DNA of 64,000 bases. Origin: an uncultured Roseobacter sp. GTDB lineage: Bacteria; Pseudomonadota; Alphaproteobacteria; Rhodobacterales; Rhodobacteraceae. Positions 1 to 9,572 of this stretch are shown piece after piece. The position numbers were made by a program, and so were the translations under genes. Below the pieces are notes generated by a model. The model saw only the letters and a program-made list of their open reading frames with translations. It ran no database searches and was not told the DNA's origin. Position 1 is the first letter of the stretch, and each line of letters starts with the position of its first letter. The stretch spans positions 868,001-932,000 of the forward strand of contig NZ_CANKYM010000001.1 in NCBI RefSeq assembly GCF_947488185.1, given 5' to 3'.

Positions 1-1819
1 GGCCAAGCGTTGTCAGCACCTTTTCGAGACGCTCGGACCCAAAAATACGCATAAGGTCGTCTTCGAGGCTCAGGTAAAACGACGACCGGCCGGGGTCCCC
101 CTGACGTCCTGACCGACCCCGCAGCTGGTTGTCGATCCGGCGGCTTTCGTGGCGCTCGGAGGCCAGAACATAGAGCCCGCCGGCCTCCAGCACCTTGGCT
201 TTCTCACCCGCATGTTCGGCTTCGACCTTGGCGCGGATTTCCTCGGGATCGGCTTCGGGATCGGCAGCGATGGCGTTCATCACCTGCATGTCCACGTTGC
301 CGCCCAGCTGGATGTCCGTCCCGCGGCCAGCCATGTTGGTCGCAATCGTCACCGCGCCGAATTTGCCTGCGTCCGCGACGATCTGCGCTTCCTGCTCGTG
401 CTGGCGCGCGTTCAGAACGTTGTGCTTGATCCCGGCATCCGTCAGCATCTTGCTCAGCACTTCGGACTTCTCGATCGAGGTGGTGCCAACCAGCGCCGGC
501 TGGCCCTTGCCGTTGCTTTCCTTGATCTGGTCCAGCATGGCAGAATATTTTTCGCGGACGGTGCGGTAGACCTGATCGTCATCGTCAATCCGGGCAATCG
601 GCCTGTTGGTGGGTACTTCGACCACACCCAGCCCGTAAATTTCCTGGAACTCTTCTGCTTCGGTCAGGGCCGTACCGGTCATGCCTGCCAGCTTGTCGTA
701 AAGACGGAAGTAGTTCTGGAACGTCACCGAGGCCAGCGTCACGTTCTCGGGTTTGATGGCCACGTGTTCCTTGGCCTCAATCGCCTGGTGCAAACCGTCC
801 GACAGACGACGTCCCGCCATCATCCGGCCGGTGAATTCATCAATCAGCACCACCTCGTTATCGCGGACGATATAGTCCTTGTCGCGCTGAAACAGCTTGT
901 GCGCCCGCAGACCCTGGTTCACGTGGTGCACGATGGTCGTGCTTTCCGGATCGTAGAGGGTTTGCCCCTCTTCCAGCAACTCGCGCGACCGCAGCAGGTC
1001 TTCCAGGAATTCGTTGCCCTCATCTGTGAAGGTCACGTTCCGCGTCTTTTCATCAAGCTCGAAATGGCTGTCGTCCAGCTCCGGGATCACCACGTCGATG
1101 GTCTTGTACATCTCGGACCGGTCCTGCGCCGGACCGGAAATGATCAAGGGCGTGCGCGCTTCGTCGATCAGGATCGAATCCACTTCGTCCACAATCGCGA
1201 AGTTGTGATGCTTCTGGAAAATCTGGCTCAGCTCGGATTTCATATTGTCGCGCAGATAGTCAAACCCAAGCTCGTTATTCGTCGCATAGGTAATGTCACT
1301 GCTATAGGCGTTGCGCTTGTCCTCCTCGGACATCTCGGAATAAGCCACGCCCGTGGTCAGACCGAGCGCGCCAAAGACCTGCCCCATCCAAGCGGCATCG
1401 CGTTTGGCGAGGTATTCGTTCACAGTGACGATATGCACGCCCTTACCGGTTAGACCGTTCAGGTAGGCGGCGAATGTCGCGGTCAACGTCTTGCCTTCAC
1501 CGGTCTTCTGTTCCGCAATATTGCCCTGATGCAGGAACACTGCCCCCATGAGCTGCGTATCAAAGGCGCGCAGGCCCAAGGCCCGGCGCGCCGCTTCACG
1601 GCAGTTGGCAAAGGCTTCGGGCAGCAGGTCGTCAAGGTTTTCGCCATCCAGCGCGCGCTTGCGCAGCTCTTCGGTCTTTTCCTTGATGCCGTCGTCGCTC
1701 AGTTTTTCGAACTCTGGCTCAAGCGCGTTGATCTTCTCGATCAGCGGGCGGGTCGCTTTGACTTTGCGGTCATTTGGTGTCCCAAAGACCTTTTTTGCGA
1801 TTGTTCCGATGCCCAGCAT
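1..1819 (-). CDS. secA: Preprotein translocase ATPase SecA (5' part; gene runs off the left edge)
   Basis: About 606 N-terminal residues of SecA are visible; the C-terminus lies outside the window. SecA is the cytoplasmic ATPase that drives secretory preproteins through SecYEG. Reading the minus strand from the ATG at 1819 gives the typical start ([18 protein letters not shown]), a Walker A loop GEGKT with Lys near residue 110, the NEYLAKRDA motif, a [13 protein letters not shown]alker B/DEAD-like segment near residue 205, and the second-domain motifs [10 protein letters not shown] and [13 protein letters not shown]. It is divergent from the parvulin gene over a 173-bp gap. Function is certain from motif content; only the end is missing. 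A long plus-strand ORF across it is an antisense shadow. Confidence 0.97.
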   Translation of the reverse strand, partial: MLGIGTIAKKVFGTPNDRKVKATRPLIEKINALEPEFEKLSDDGIKEKTEELRKRALDGENLDDLLPEAFANCREAARRALGLRAFDTQLMGAVFLHQGNIAEQKTGEGKTLTATFAAYLNGLTGKGVHIVTVNEYLAKRDAAWMGQVFGALGLTTGVAYSEMSEEDKRNAYSSDITYATNNELGFDYLRDNMKSELSQIFQKHHNFAIVDEVDSILIDEARTPLIISGPAQDRSEMYKTIDVVIPELDDSHFELDEKTRNVTFTDEGNEFLEDLLRSRELLEEGQTLYDPESTTIVHHVNQGLRAHKLFQRDKDYIVRDNEVVLIDEFTGRMMAGRRLSDGLHQAIEAKEHVAIKPENVTLASVTFQNYFRLYDKLAGMTGTALTEAEEFQEIYGLGVVEVPTNRPIARIDDDDQVYRTVREKYSAMLDQIKESNGKGQPALVGTTSIEKSEVLSKMLTDAGIKHNVLNARQHEQEAQIVADAGKFGAVTIATNMAGRGTDIQLGGNVDMQVMNAIAADPEADPEEIRAKVEAEHAGEKAKVLEAGGLYVLASERHESRRIDNQLRGRSGRQGDPGRSSFYLSLEDDLMRIFGSERLEKVLTTLG

Positions 1820-1992
1820 GCGTTCTCCAGCCGAAGTTTAGGGAATGGCGCCGATTTGCTTGCTCGTCTGCGGCACAGCCCATAGATAGAAAGGGAACGC
1901 AGCACCCTAGCCGCGCCCATAGGGCGATGTAAGGGTCACGCCAAACCGTGTCAATGTCGCGCCCTGCCGTGACGCAGCCCAAGGACCAATCC

Positions 1993-2862
1993 ATGCAAAA
2001 ACACCTCACCCTCATGGCCGGCGCCGCGCTGCTGGTCACATTGGCTATGCCGTCCTGGGCCCAGACAGAAACGGAAGCCAATGCAGAGCCGCCCACCGCC
2101 GAAACGGTTGTCGCGACAGTTAATGGTGTCGAGATCACACTGGGTCACATGATCGCTGCGCGCGCCAGCCTGCCGCAACAATATCAGCAACTGGATGACA
2201 AAGTCCTTTATGACGGCATTCTGGAGCAGCTGGTTCAACAAAGTGCCCTGGCGCAGAACTTCGAAGGCGAATTGCCCCTGCGGATCACCAAATCGCTGGA
2301 GAATGAACGCCGTTCGCTGGTGGCTGGCGAAGTCGTAGAGGCCGTGTTGCAGGACGCGATCACAGACGAAGCCCTCCAGGCGCTCTATGATCGGCAATTC
2401 GGGGATATCGATCCCGAAGAGGAATACAACGCCTCCCATATTCTGGTGGAAACCGAAGAGGCCGCCTTGGCCGTCAAGGAAACCATTGACGGGGGTGCCG
2501 ATTTCGGCGCCACCGCGCGGGAAAAATCGACGGGGCCGTCCGGTCCGAACGGTGGGGAGTTGGGGTGGTTCGGCGCTGGTATGATGGTGCCTGCGTTCGA
2601 AGCAGCGGCCATCGCGCTTGAGGTGGGTGAGGTTTCGGCCCCGGTGCAGACCCAGTTCGGCTGGCACATCATCAAGCTCAACGAAACGCGCAAAGCGGAT
2701 ATCCCGGCGCTGGAAGATGTCCGGGAAGAGTTGACCCAGGAACTCAGTCAGATTGCGGCGCAGGAAGCGATCCGGGACGCAACCGATGCGGCGGATGTTC
2801 AGGTCCCTGCCGATCTGGAAGTCGACCCGGCGGTGCTGAAACAGACAGACCTTCTGGAATAA
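1993..2862 (+). CDS. Periplasmic parvulin-type peptidyl-prolyl isomerase
   Basis: A 289-residue secreted PpiC/parvulin-fold isomerase, likely helping folding of envelope proteins. I chose the ATG at 1993 because an AAGGA ribosome site lies about 8 bases upstream and the protein then begins with a classic signal peptide (positive MQKH start, hydrophobic core, cleavage near residue 23 after WA/Q). Reading could be extended upstream to 1948, but that would bury the signal peptide. An N-terminal SurA/PrsA-like helical part is followed by the parvulin domain at about 145-235, with the recognisable NASHILV start, the GGELGWFG segment and the QFGWHIIKL end. It lies 2 bp upstream of argJ, so the two are probably cotranscribed although functionally unrelated. 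Confidence 0.93.
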   Translation: MQKHLTLMAGAALLVTLAMPSWAQTETEANAEPPTAETVVATVNGVEITLGHMIAARASLPQQYQQLDDKVLYDGILEQLVQQSALAQNFEGELPLRITKSLENERRSLVAGEVVEAVLQDAITDEALQALYDRQFGDIDPEEEYNASHILVETEEAALAVKETIDGGADFGATAREKSTGPSGPNGGELGWFGAGMMVPAFEAAAIALEVGEVSAPVQTQFGWHIIKLNETRKADIPALEDVREELTQELSQIAAQEAIRDATDAADVQVPADLEVDPAVLKQTDLLE

Positions 2863-2864
2863 CG

Positions 2865-4091
2865 ATGGCCAAGATTTCCGCGGTTTCGCCGCTGGCGCCC
2901 AAGGCGTTTCCGGACCTGCCCGCTGTCGAGGGTGTGACATTTGCCACCATCGCTGCCGGTGTTCGGTATCAGGGACGCGATGACGTCATGCTTGCATGCA
3001 TGTCACCCGGCACGGCGATTGCCGGTGTATTCACCACCTCGGCGACCCGGGCTGCACCAGTGTTGGATTGTCAGGCCAAGCTGGGGGGGGATTCCGGATC
3101 GGCGGCTGCGTTCCTCGTCAACTCGGGCAACGCAAACGCCTTTACCGGGCGCAATGGTGACGATGCGGTGGGAGCAATCACCCTTGCCACCGCAAACGCC
3201 TGCAATATCCCGCAAGAGCGCGTTTTTACCTCTTCAACCGGGGTGATCGGAGAGCCGTTGCCCTTCGACCGCATCACCGCGCATCTGAAAACTCTGTCTG
3301 ACATACAAGACGCAAAAGGCATCGCCGCGGCAGCGCGGGCCATCATGACGACAGACACCTTCCCAAAGGGGGCCAGCGCCACGGTCGATATAGCGGGCAG
3401 AGCCGTCACCATCGCGGGCATCGCTAAAGGCTCGGGCATGATCGCGCCGGACATGGCGACAATGCTGGTCTATATCTTTACGGATGCGAAAATACCGCAG
3501 GCAGAACTTCAGGCGATGGTGTCGGGTCACAACGCCAGCACCTTCAACTGCATTACGGTCGATAGTGACACCTCGACCTCCGACACGCTTCTGGTCGCGG
3601 CGACGGGCGCGTCCGGTGTGGACGTCAGCGGCGATCTGGCGTTTTCCGATGCGCTGCATGGGGTCATGCTGGACCTTGCGCATCAGGTTGTCCGCGACGG
3701 TGAAGGTGCCACGAAATTTGTGGAGATCAACGTTACCGGCGCCAAAACGGATACCGACGCCAAAACGCACGCCCTTTCCGTCGCGAACTCCCCGCTGGTG
3801 AAAACCGCCATCGCGGGTGAGGACCCCAACTGGGGCCGCGTGGTCATGGCCGTGGGCAAATCCGGTGCCGCAGCAGATCGCGACCTGCTGTCCATCCGGT
3901 TCGGAGACGTGATTGTGGCCGAAAAGGGATGGGTCAGCCCGGGGTACGACGAGGCGCAGGCCGCCGCACATATGAAAGGCCAGGAGTTGTTCATCGGCGT
4001 GGACATCGGTTTGGGGGACGGCCGGGCCACCGTCTGGACCTGCGATCTGACCCACGGCTACATCGACATCAACGCCGATTACCGGTCCTAA
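2865..4091 (+). CDS. argJ: Bifunctional glutamate N-acetyltransferase / amino-acid acetyltransferase ArgJ
   Basis: ArgJ transfers acetyl groups from N-acetylornithine to glutamate (and can use acetyl-CoA in bifunctional forms), closing the cyclic arginine pathway in the cytoplasm. The 408-residue product has the usual family length. It contains the autoproteolysis motif ATML; the nucleophilic Thr that becomes the N-terminus of the beta chain is about residue 199, preceded by KGSGMIAPDM. Other family marks are NSGNANAFTG, EDPNWGRVVMAVGKSG and the C-terminus ending DINADYRS. Start codon ATG at 2865 sits two bases after the parvulin stop. argG lies elsewhere in the window (32.6 kb), so arginine genes are scattered rather than in one operon. 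Confidence 0.97.
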   Translation: MAKISAVSPLAPKAFPDLPAVEGVTFATIAAGVRYQGRDDVMLACMSPGTAIAGVFTTSATRAAPVLDCQAKLGGDSGSAAAFLVNSGNANAFTGRNGDDAVGAITLATANACNIPQERVFTSSTGVIGEPLPFDRITAHLKTLSDIQDAKGIAAAARAIMTTDTFPKGASATVDIAGRAVTIAGIAKGSGMIAPDMATMLVYIFTDAKIPQAELQAMVSGHNASTFNCITVDSDTSTSDTLLVAATGASGVDVSGDLAFSDALHGVMLDLAHQVVRDGEGATKFVEINVTGAKTDTDAKTHALSVANSPLVKTAIAGEDPNWGRVVMAVGKSGAAADRDLLSIRFGDVIVAEKGWVSPGYDEAQAAAHMKGQELFIGVDIGLGDGRATVWTCDLTHGYIDINADYRS

Positions 4092-4097
4092 TCTCTC

Positions 4098-4496
4098 ATG
4101 AAAACTGTTCTCGTTTCCGCTGTCGCCCTGATTGATGTGGATGGGCGCGTCCTGCTGGCGCAACGGCCCGAAGGCAAATCCATGGCCGGTCTCTGGGAGT
4201 TTCCCGGCGGCAAAGTCGAGCCGGGCGAGACACCCGAAGTAGCGTTGATCCGCGAGCTGGAGGAAGAGCTGGGGATCAATACATGGGCGTCCTGTCTGGC
4301 CCCGCTGACATTTGCCAGCCACAGCTACGATGACTTTCACCTGCTGATGCCGCTTTTTGCCTGCCGCAAGTGGGAAGGCACCCCGATGTCACGTGAAAAT
4401 CAGACACTGAAATGGGTGCGACCGACAGCCCTCAGGGACTACCCTATGCCTGCTGCGGACGTGCCTTTGATCCCTATTCTGCGCGATTGGCTGTAG
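4098..4496 (+). CDS. mutT: 8-oxo-dGTP diphosphatase MutT (Nudix)
   Basis: A 132-residue Nudix hydrolase matching the MutT type, which removes 8-oxo-dGTP from the nucleotide pool and so prevents A:T to C:G transversions. The Nudix box spans residues about 37-59 (GGKVEPGE, then RELEEELGI) and all metal-binding Glu positions are present. The start is 6 bp after argJ, suggesting one parvulin-argJ-mutT transcript. Substrate assignment rests on length, the WEFPGGKVE context and this position next to argJ, which I recall from related genomes; another Nudix substrate cannot be excluded. Confidence 0.9.
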   Translation: MKTVLVSAVALIDVDGRVLLAQRPEGKSMAGLWEFPGGKVEPGETPEVALIRELEEELGINTWASCLAPLTFASHSYDDFHLLMPLFACRKWEGTPMSRENQTLKWVRPTALRDYPMPAADVPLIPILRDWL

Positions 4497-4584
4497 GCAA
4501 TCTCTCTGCGGGCGACATTGTTCGCAATTTTTCGCCTATTAGAGGAAAACACGAATTTTGTTTATGGTAATTTAATCAAACTGA

Positions 4585-4608
4585 GATAATTGTTTCATAG
4601 TCATTATC
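4585..4608. repeat. Short inverted repeat upstream of the 44-residue gene
   Basis: GATAAT (4585-4590) and ATTATC (4603-4608) form 6-bp arms 12 bases apart, 17 bases before the start codon of the small gene. GATAAT also resembles a -10 element. It could be an operator, or simply chance in an AT-rich stretch. The spacing does not match a standard 19-bp Fur box. Confidence 0.3.
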
Positions 4609-4625
4609 CTGGGGAGGAGAACGAC

Positions 4626-4760
4626 ATGTTACGGACGATCACTCTGGGGAGTGCTGTGTCGATTCAGGGGCTATACGTGAGGGCATTGCCCGACGGACGT
4701 ATCGTCGTGAAAGTGGATGACACAAGCTATACGGGCGCGCCGGTCACCAAAGCGGCCTGA
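4626..4760 (+). CDS. Conserved-looking 44-residue small protein, function unknown
   Basis: A 44-codon ORF opening MLRTITLGSAVSIQGLYV and containing a short beta-rich pattern (ALPDGRIVVKVDDTSYTGAPV). It has a strong ribosome site (GGGGAGGAG, 6 bases before the ATG), its own AT-rich upstream region and a strong intrinsic terminator 20 bp after the stop. These traits support a real translated gene rather than chance. I recall similar very short proteins in Rhodobacteraceae genomes, sometimes misnamed as an initiation factor because infB is the neighbour; that memory is not checked here. No catalytic motif or membrane segment is visible. It faces infB convergently. Confidence 0.72.
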   Translation: MLRTITLGSAVSIQGLYVRALPDGRIVVKVDDTSYTGAPVTKAA

Positions 4761-4780
4761 TAAGCACTCAAACACACATG

Positions 4781-4818
4781 AAAAAGGGAACAGCGTTTGC
4801 GCTGTTCCCTTTTTTTTT
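4781..4818. terminator. Strong bidirectional intrinsic terminator
   Basis: A perfect 10-bp stem (GGGAACAGCG at 4786-4795 pairing with 4800-4809) with a TTTG loop, flanked by five A on the left and nine T on the right. On the plus strand it ends the 44-residue gene transcript; on the minus strand it follows the infB stop codon by about 10 bases and ends the rimP-nusA-rnpM-infB operon. Confidence 0.93.
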
Positions 4819-4828
4819 GTTCTGCTGC

Positions 4829-7300
4829 TTAACTCAGAGTCCGCGTGATTTCCTCGCGCTCGAAAATCTCGATCACATCGTCGGCACGGATATCGTCGTA
4901 ATTCTCGAACGCCATACCACATTCCTGACCAGACTGAACTTCGGCAACTTCGTCCTTGAAGCGCTTGAGCGTTTTCAGCGTGCCTTCGTGGATCACAACG
5001 TTGTCCCGCAGCAAACGCACCCCGGCAGACCGGCGCGCGACGCCTTCCGTCACCAGACAACCGGCAACTTTGCCGACGCCGGTCACCTTGAAGACCTCTT
5101 TGATCGTCGCATACCCGATGAAGTTTTCGCGGATTTCTGCGCTGAGTAGGCCGGAAGCCGCCGCTTTCACGTCGTCCACGAGATCGTAGATCACCGAGTA
5201 ATAGCGGATTTCCACACCTTTCTGGTTAGCCGTGTTCCGTGCAGAAGCATTTGCCCGCACGTTAAAACCCATGATCGGTGCGCCCGATGCTTCGGCCAGA
5301 CCCACGTCCGTTTCGGTGATGGCGCCAACACCCGAATGCAGCACGCGGACGCGTACTTCATCGTTACCGATCTTTTCCATCGCCTGAACGATCGCCTCGG
5401 CAGAACCCTGCACATCCGCTTTGACCAGAATAGGCAACTCGTTGACGTTCTCATCGGCCTTCGCATTTGCCATAAGCTGTTCGAGCGTGGTCGCCGCACC
5501 TGCCGCCGCACGTTTGTCTTTCGCCGCATTCGCACGGTATTCGGCGATTTCACGAGCCTGTGCTTCGGTTTCGGTCACGTTCAAGACGTCGCCCGCTTCG
5601 GGTGTGCCGTTCAGGCCCAAAACCTCGACGGGCACTGACGGACCGGCTTCCTTCACGCGGTCGCCCTGATCGTTGATCAGCGCACGGACCTTACCGTATT
5701 GCTCGCCCACAACGAAGATATCGCCCTGACGCAATGTGCCGTTCTGCACCAGAACAGTCGCCACAGGTCCGCGGCCCACATCCAACTGTGCTTCGATCAC
5801 AGCACCCTGCGCCGCACGATCCGGGTTAGCCTTCAGCTCCAGGATTTCGGCTTGAAGCGCAATGGCCTCCAGCAACTCATCCAGACCCTGACCGGTGATC
5901 GCGGAGACTTCGACGTCCTGCACTTCACCGGACATCTTCTCGACAATAACTTCGTGCTGAAGCAGGTCTGTCCGCACCTTGTCCGGATCAGCTGCCGGGC
6001 GGTCAATCTTGTTGATCGCCACGATCATTGGCACTTCTGCCGCCTTCGCATGGTTGATCGCCTCGATGGTCTGCGGCATCACCGCGTCATCCGCAGCCAC
6101 CACCAGCACAACAATATCTGTCACCTGCGCTCCGCGGGACCGCATTGATGTGAACGCGGCGTGACCGGGCGTATCAAGGAAGCTCAGCAGCTGGCCGCCA
6201 TCGGTTTTCACCTGATAGGCACCGATGTGTTGCGTGATCCCGCCCGCTTCACCGGCAACAACCTTGGCGTTGCGGATCGCATCGAGCAGCGAAGTTTTAC
6301 CGTGGTCAACGTGACCCATAATGGTGATGACTGGCGGCCGCGCCTTGAGATCTTTTGCGTCGTCTTCGACTTCCTTGATCACGTCTTCAACGTCCGCATC
6401 GGAAACCCGGACCACCTTGTGACCGAATTCCTCAACGATCAGCTCGGCGGTGTCCTGGTCAATGGTCTGGTTCTGCGTGACCATCATGCCGTTGTTCATC
6501 AACGCCTTGACGACCTCGCCAACTTTTTCAGACATCCGGTTCGCCAGTTCCGAGACGACAATCGCCTCGGGCACCTGCACATCGCGCATGACCTTTTCAC
6601 GCTCGACCTGACCACCCATGGCTTTCTGACGAGCACGTTCCTGCTTGCGTTTCATCGCAGCCATGGAGCGTTGCCGCCCGCCTTCGCCGCCACGCAACGC
6701 CTGATTAAGCGTCAGCTTGCCGGACCGGCGGTTGTCTTCGCCACCCTTGCCGCGCTTGTTATCGCGGTCACGGTCCTGCTGTTTGCGCGGGGCCGCTTCC
6801 GGCGCCTTGGTGCTGGTGGGACGTGCAACAACGGGCTCTTCAACCGGCGCCGCAGCCGCCTTGGCCGCTGCTTCCGCCTCTTCCTTGCGGCGCGCGTCTT
6901 CCTCGGCCTTCGCCTTGAGGCTCTCTTCGCGCTCGCGTTCCTGCTGTTCCTTGGCTTCCTGCTCGGCGCGACGACGCTCACGTTCTTCCGCGCGCGCTTT
7001 CTCATCGGCTTCCCGTGCGGCCGCCTCTTCGACCTCACGCGCCTTGGCAGCCTGAACGGCCTTCAGGCGGCGGTCCATCTCCGCATCGGAAATACCCGCC
7101 GGACGCCGGGACGGATCACCTGTGGCAGCGCCGCCCGATCCGGTTTTACCCGCACCCGGTTTCGGCACCACAACGCGCTTGCGCTTGGTCTCCACCACGA
7201 CGTTCTTGGTCCGCCCGTGGCTAAAGCTTTGCTTTACGTTGCCCGGACGCGCGCCACCGCCACGCAGACCCAATGTTTTCTTGCCGTCAGTATCGCTCAT
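4829..7300 (-). CDS. infB: Translation initiation factor IF-2
   Basis: IF-2 is the GTPase that places fMet-tRNA on the 30S subunit and promotes 50S joining. The 823-residue product has a long, charged, Ala/Glu/Arg-rich N-terminal region (about 1-230, predicted coiled coil), then an IF2-N segment. The G domain follows, with G1 GHVDHGKTS near residue 331, DTPGHAAF and NKID, and then beta-barrel domains and the C2 fMet-tRNA-binding domain ([20 protein letters not shown]). The C-terminus ends at 4829 just before a shared terminator. It is the last gene of the rimP-nusA-rnpM-infB operon. The 627-residue ORF on the opposite strand is a shadow of the biased N-terminal coding region. Confidence 0.97.
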   Translation of the reverse strand: MSDTDGKKTLGLRGGGARPGNVKQSFSHGRTKNVVVETKRKRVVVPKPGAGKTGSGGAATGDPSRRPAGISDAEMDRRLKAVQAAKAREVEEAAAREADEKARAEERERRRAEQEAKEQQEREREESLKAKAEEDARRKEEAEAAAKAAAAPVEEPVVARPTSTKAPEAAPRKQQDRDRDNKRGKGGEDNRRSGKLTLNQALRGGEGGRQRSMAAMKRKQERARQKAMGGQVEREKVMRDVQVPEAIVVSELANRMSEKVGEVVKALMNNGMMVTQNQTIDQDTAELIVEEFGHKVVRVSDADVEDVIKEVEDDAKDLKARPPVITIMGHVDHGKTSLLDAIRNAKVVAGEAGGITQHIGAYQVKTDGGQLLSFLDTPGHAAFTSMRSRGAQVTDIVVLVVAADDAVMPQTIEAINHAKAAEVPMIVAINKIDRPAADPDKVRTDLLQHEVIVEKMSGEVQDVEVSAITGQGLDELLEAIALQAEILELKANPDRAAQGAVIEAQLDVGRGPVATVLVQNGTLRQGDIFVVGEQYGKVRALINDQGDRVKEAGPSVPVEVLGLNGTPEAGDVLNVTETEAQAREIAEYRANAAKDKRAAAGAATTLEQLMANAKADENVNELPILVKADVQGSAEAIVQAMEKIGNDEVRVRVLHSGVGAITETDVGLAEASGAPIMGFNVRANASARNTANQKGVEIRYYSVIYDLVDDVKAAASGLLSAEIRENFIGYATIKEVFKVTGVGKVAGCLVTEGVARRSAGVRLLRDNVVIHEGTLKTLKRFKDEVAEVQSGQECGMAFENYDDIRADDVIEIFEREEITRTLS

Positions 7301-7309
7301 GAAGCTCGT

Positions 7310-7930
7310 CTATCCTTTCGAATGGCCGTTGCCACCCTCGTTTTCGCGCACGCCTTTAAGTCGGTTGGCTTCCTCTACAACACGTTGCGTGAGTCCACCA
7401 GAGGCGAGCGCCCCATGTATCACAGTTTGACGTCCGAATGCCAAACCCAATTCGTCCGCCGTCAGCCAGCCGATATAATGGCCATAGTGCGGCGTGCTCA
7501 ATTTCGATTTCCCGCGCCCCGATCCATCCACCGCCTGGATCAGAACCTCTGCCTCTTCCAACTGCAGCCAGCTTTTTACCTTTTCGTATCCGGCAACCGC
7601 CTTGCCGGCCTTGCGTTGCAGGGAGATGAGGTCAATCACCCGGCGCGCCAGGTGCCGTTCCACTTCCCCCACCAAATCTTCCGGCACCGTCACCGGTTGT
7701 TTTGCGCCACGGGCAAAGAGGCGTTTTTGCACCGCTTTTTCAAGCGCACCCCTGTCCGCCGCTACATAAATCCCGCGCCCGGGCAGTTTGCCAAGAATAT
7801 CCGGCACAATCTGCCCCTCCGGACCTGCTACAAAGCGGATCAGCCCAAATTTTGGCTGCACCTCGCCCGTGGCAATACACTTGCGGTCTGGACCGTCGGT
7901 GCGGTCTTTGGGAGCGCCACCGCGACCCAT
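7310..7930 (-). CDS. rnpM: RNA-binding protein: YlxR (DUF448) domain fused to YlxQ/L7Ae-like domain
   Basis: A 206-residue protein with an N-terminal YlxR/DUF448 domain (about 1-85; DRKCIATGEV, GRGIYVAADR) and a C-terminal L7Ae/YlxQ-like domain (about 100-170; HLARRVIDLISLQRKAGKAVAGYEKV). In Bacillus these are two neighbouring genes between nusA and infB; YlxR has been described as an RNase P modulator (RnpM). The start is the ATG at 7930; a 32-codon upstream extension into nusA is unlikely. Only 22 bp separate it from the nusA stop, and that gap forms a perfect hairpin. The Gly/Lys-rich tail (ENEGGNGHSKG) may also contact RNA. Role is inferred from family and operon position. Confidence 0.9.
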   Translation of the reverse strand: MGRGGAPKDRTDGPDRKCIATGEVQPKFGLIRFVAGPEGQIVPDILGKLPGRGIYVAADRGALEKAVQKRLFARGAKQPVTVPEDLVGEVERHLARRVIDLISLQRKAGKAVAGYEKVKSWLQLEEAEVLIQAVDGSGRGKSKLSTPHYGHYIGWLTADELGLAFGRQTVIHGALASGGLTQRVVEEANRLKGVRENEGGNGHSKG

Positions 7931-7939
7931 CAGGTGACC

Positions 7940-7963
7940 CCGAGGCCTGAAATCAGGCCTCGG
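7940..7963. repeat. Perfect 24-bp palindrome spanning the nusA stop codon
   Basis: CCGAGGCCTGA (7940-7950), AA, TCAGGCCTCGG (7953-7963) is an 11-bp perfect inverted repeat around two bases; as RNA it would fold as an 8-bp stem with an 8-base loop. It includes the nusA stop codon (7953-7955) and ends 9 bases before the rnpM start. There is no T-tract after it on the minus strand, so it is not a normal terminator. It may affect translational coupling or RNA processing between nusA and rnpM. Confidence 0.7.
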
Positions 7964-9572
7964 TCTCCTCGGCGTCTGCCTCTTCCAGCTCTTCTTCAGC
8001 GGCAGCTTCCAGATCGGCGGGATCAACCCAGCCCAACATGACCCGTGCGGTCATGATCAGATCCTGCGCCTCTTCCAGCGAGACATCAAAGGGTTCCAGG
8101 ACACCGTCATCCTTGACGCGCTCGCCGTCGATGGTTGTCCATCCGCCAGCCAGCTCCCAATCGGCGCAGGTGGCGAAGTCTTCCAGTGTCTTCACATCAT
8201 CCTTTGCGAGCGCTTCAATCATCTGGGGTGTCAGGCCCTCAAATTCAACCAGACTGTCCTCGACACCCATGCTGCGGGCGTTCTCAAGCGCGGCCTTGTT
8301 CTGCGCTTCCAGCACATCGCGGGCCCGGGCCTGCAGTTCGTTCGCGGTGTCTTCGTCCACCCCGTCAATGACCAGCAGTTCATCCAGTTCAACATACGCT
8401 ACCTCTTCGAGGTTGGTGAACCCTTCGGACACCAGAAGCTGGGCAAAGAACTCGTCCAGATCGAGGTTATCGACAAAGAGCTTGGTGCGCAGCTCGAACT
8501 CAGCCTGACGGCGCGCGCTTTCCTGCTCTTCCGTCATGATGTCGATGTCGAGCCCGGTCAGTTGCGACGCTAGACGCACGTTCTGGCCACGACGCCCGAT
8601 GGCGAGGCTCAGCTGCTCTTCGGGCACCACCACCTCGATCTTGCCCGCTTCCTCGTCCAGAACCACCTTGCTGACTTCCGCAGGTTGCAGCGCGTTCACA
8701 AGGAACGTCGGCTGGTCTTCGTTCCACGGGATAATGTCGATCTTTTCGCCCTGCAGCTCGTTCACAACGGCCTGCACGCGGGAGCCGCGCATACCAACAC
8801 AAGCGCCCACCGGGTCGATGGAGTTGTCATAGGAAATCACCGCGATCTTGGCGCGGGAACCCGGGTCCCGGGCAACCGCCTTGATCTCAATGATGCCGTC
8901 ATAAATCTCCGGCACTTCCATCTTGAAGAGCTCGGCCATGAATTCCGGTGCCGTGCGGCTCAGGAAAATCTGCGGGCCACGTTGTTCACGCCGGACATCT
9001 TTGATGTAGACGCGGATACGGTCGTTGGGGCGGTAGCTTTCGCGTCCGATCTTTTCGTTACGGCGCAGGATCGCCTCGCCCGCGCCCACATCGACGATGA
9101 CGTTGCCATATTCCTCGCGCTTGACGAGCCCATTGATGATGGTGCCAGCGCGGTCCTTGAATTCCTCGAACTGACGGTCACGCTCGGCTTCGCGCACCTT
9201 TTGCAGGATTACCTGTTTGGCAGACTGCGCGGCAATCCGGCCCATCTCGACCGGGGGAACCTCTTCAATGAATTCCTGCCCAACTTCGGGGTTTTCCATG
9301 TACTGCTTGGCCTGCTCGACCGTGAATTCGGCCTGATAGTTTTCCAGCTCTTCATCCTCAACCACGGTGCGCACGCGGGTAAAGGTCGCGCGGCCCGTCT
9401 TGCGATCAATATGCACACGAATGTCCATCTCGGCGCCGTAGCGGGACTTGGCCGCCCGGGCGAGCGATTCTTCCATCGCCTCGACCACCAGACCGGGGTC
9501 GATCATCTTTTCGCGGGCCACGGCCTCGGCGGTTTGCAGCAGTTCAAGCTGGTTTGCAGAAGTAATTGCCAT
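7953..9572 (-). CDS. nusA: Transcription termination/antitermination factor NusA
   Basis: NusA binds RNA polymerase and modulates pausing, termination and antitermination. The 539-residue product starts [19 protein letters not shown] and shows the N-terminal polymerase-binding domain (about 1-130). An S1 domain follows at about 135-200, then two KH domains with [14 protein letters not shown] and [14 protein letters not shown], and a C-terminal acidic region with helix-hairpin-helix-like repeats typical of proteobacterial NusA. The last 15 residues are almost all Ala/Glu. It lies directly after rimP with no gap (9573/9572) and before rnpM and infB, the conserved operon order. Confidence 0.97.
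   Translation of the reverse strand: MAITSANQLELLQTAEAVAREKMIDPGLVVEAMEESLARAAKSRYGAEMDIRVHIDRKTGRATFTRVRTVVEDEELENYQAEFTVEQAKQYMENPEVGQEFIEEVPPVEMGRIAAQSAKQVILQKVREAERDRQFEEFKDRAGTIINGLVKREEYGNVIVDVGAGEAILRRNEKIGRESYRPNDRIRVYIKDVRREQRGPQIFLSRTAPEFMAELFKMEVPEIYDGIIEIKAVARDPGSRAKIAVISYDNSIDPVGACVGMRGSRVQAVVNELQGEKIDIIPWNEDQPTFLVNALQPAEVSKVVLDEEAGKIEVVVPEEQLSLAIGRRGQNVRLASQLTGLDIDIMTEEQESARRQAEFELRTKLFVDNLDLDEFFAQLLVSEGFTNLEEVAYVELDELLVIDGVDEDTANELQARARDVLEAQNKAALENARSMGVEDSLVEFEGLTPQMIEALAKDDVKTLEDFATCADWELAGGWTTIDGERVKDDGVLEPFDVSLEEAQDLIMTARVMLGWVDPADLEAAAEEELEEADAEETEA

Noticed and set aside
149..1453. 434-codon plus-strand ORF across secA
   Set aside because: Antisense to clearly coding secA; low-complexity His/Arg/Leu-rich translation typical of GC-rich shadow frames.
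3234..4340. 368-codon minus-strand ORF across argJ and mutT
   Set aside because: Antisense to two conserved enzymes.
4385..4405. TCACGTGAAAA in mutT as a degenerate parS
   Set aside because: Only about 11 of 16 positions match, and it is 48 kb from the proposed origin.
6161..8041. 626-codon plus-strand ORF across infB, rnpM and nusA
   Set aside because: Antisense to three conserved genes; no recognisable domain.
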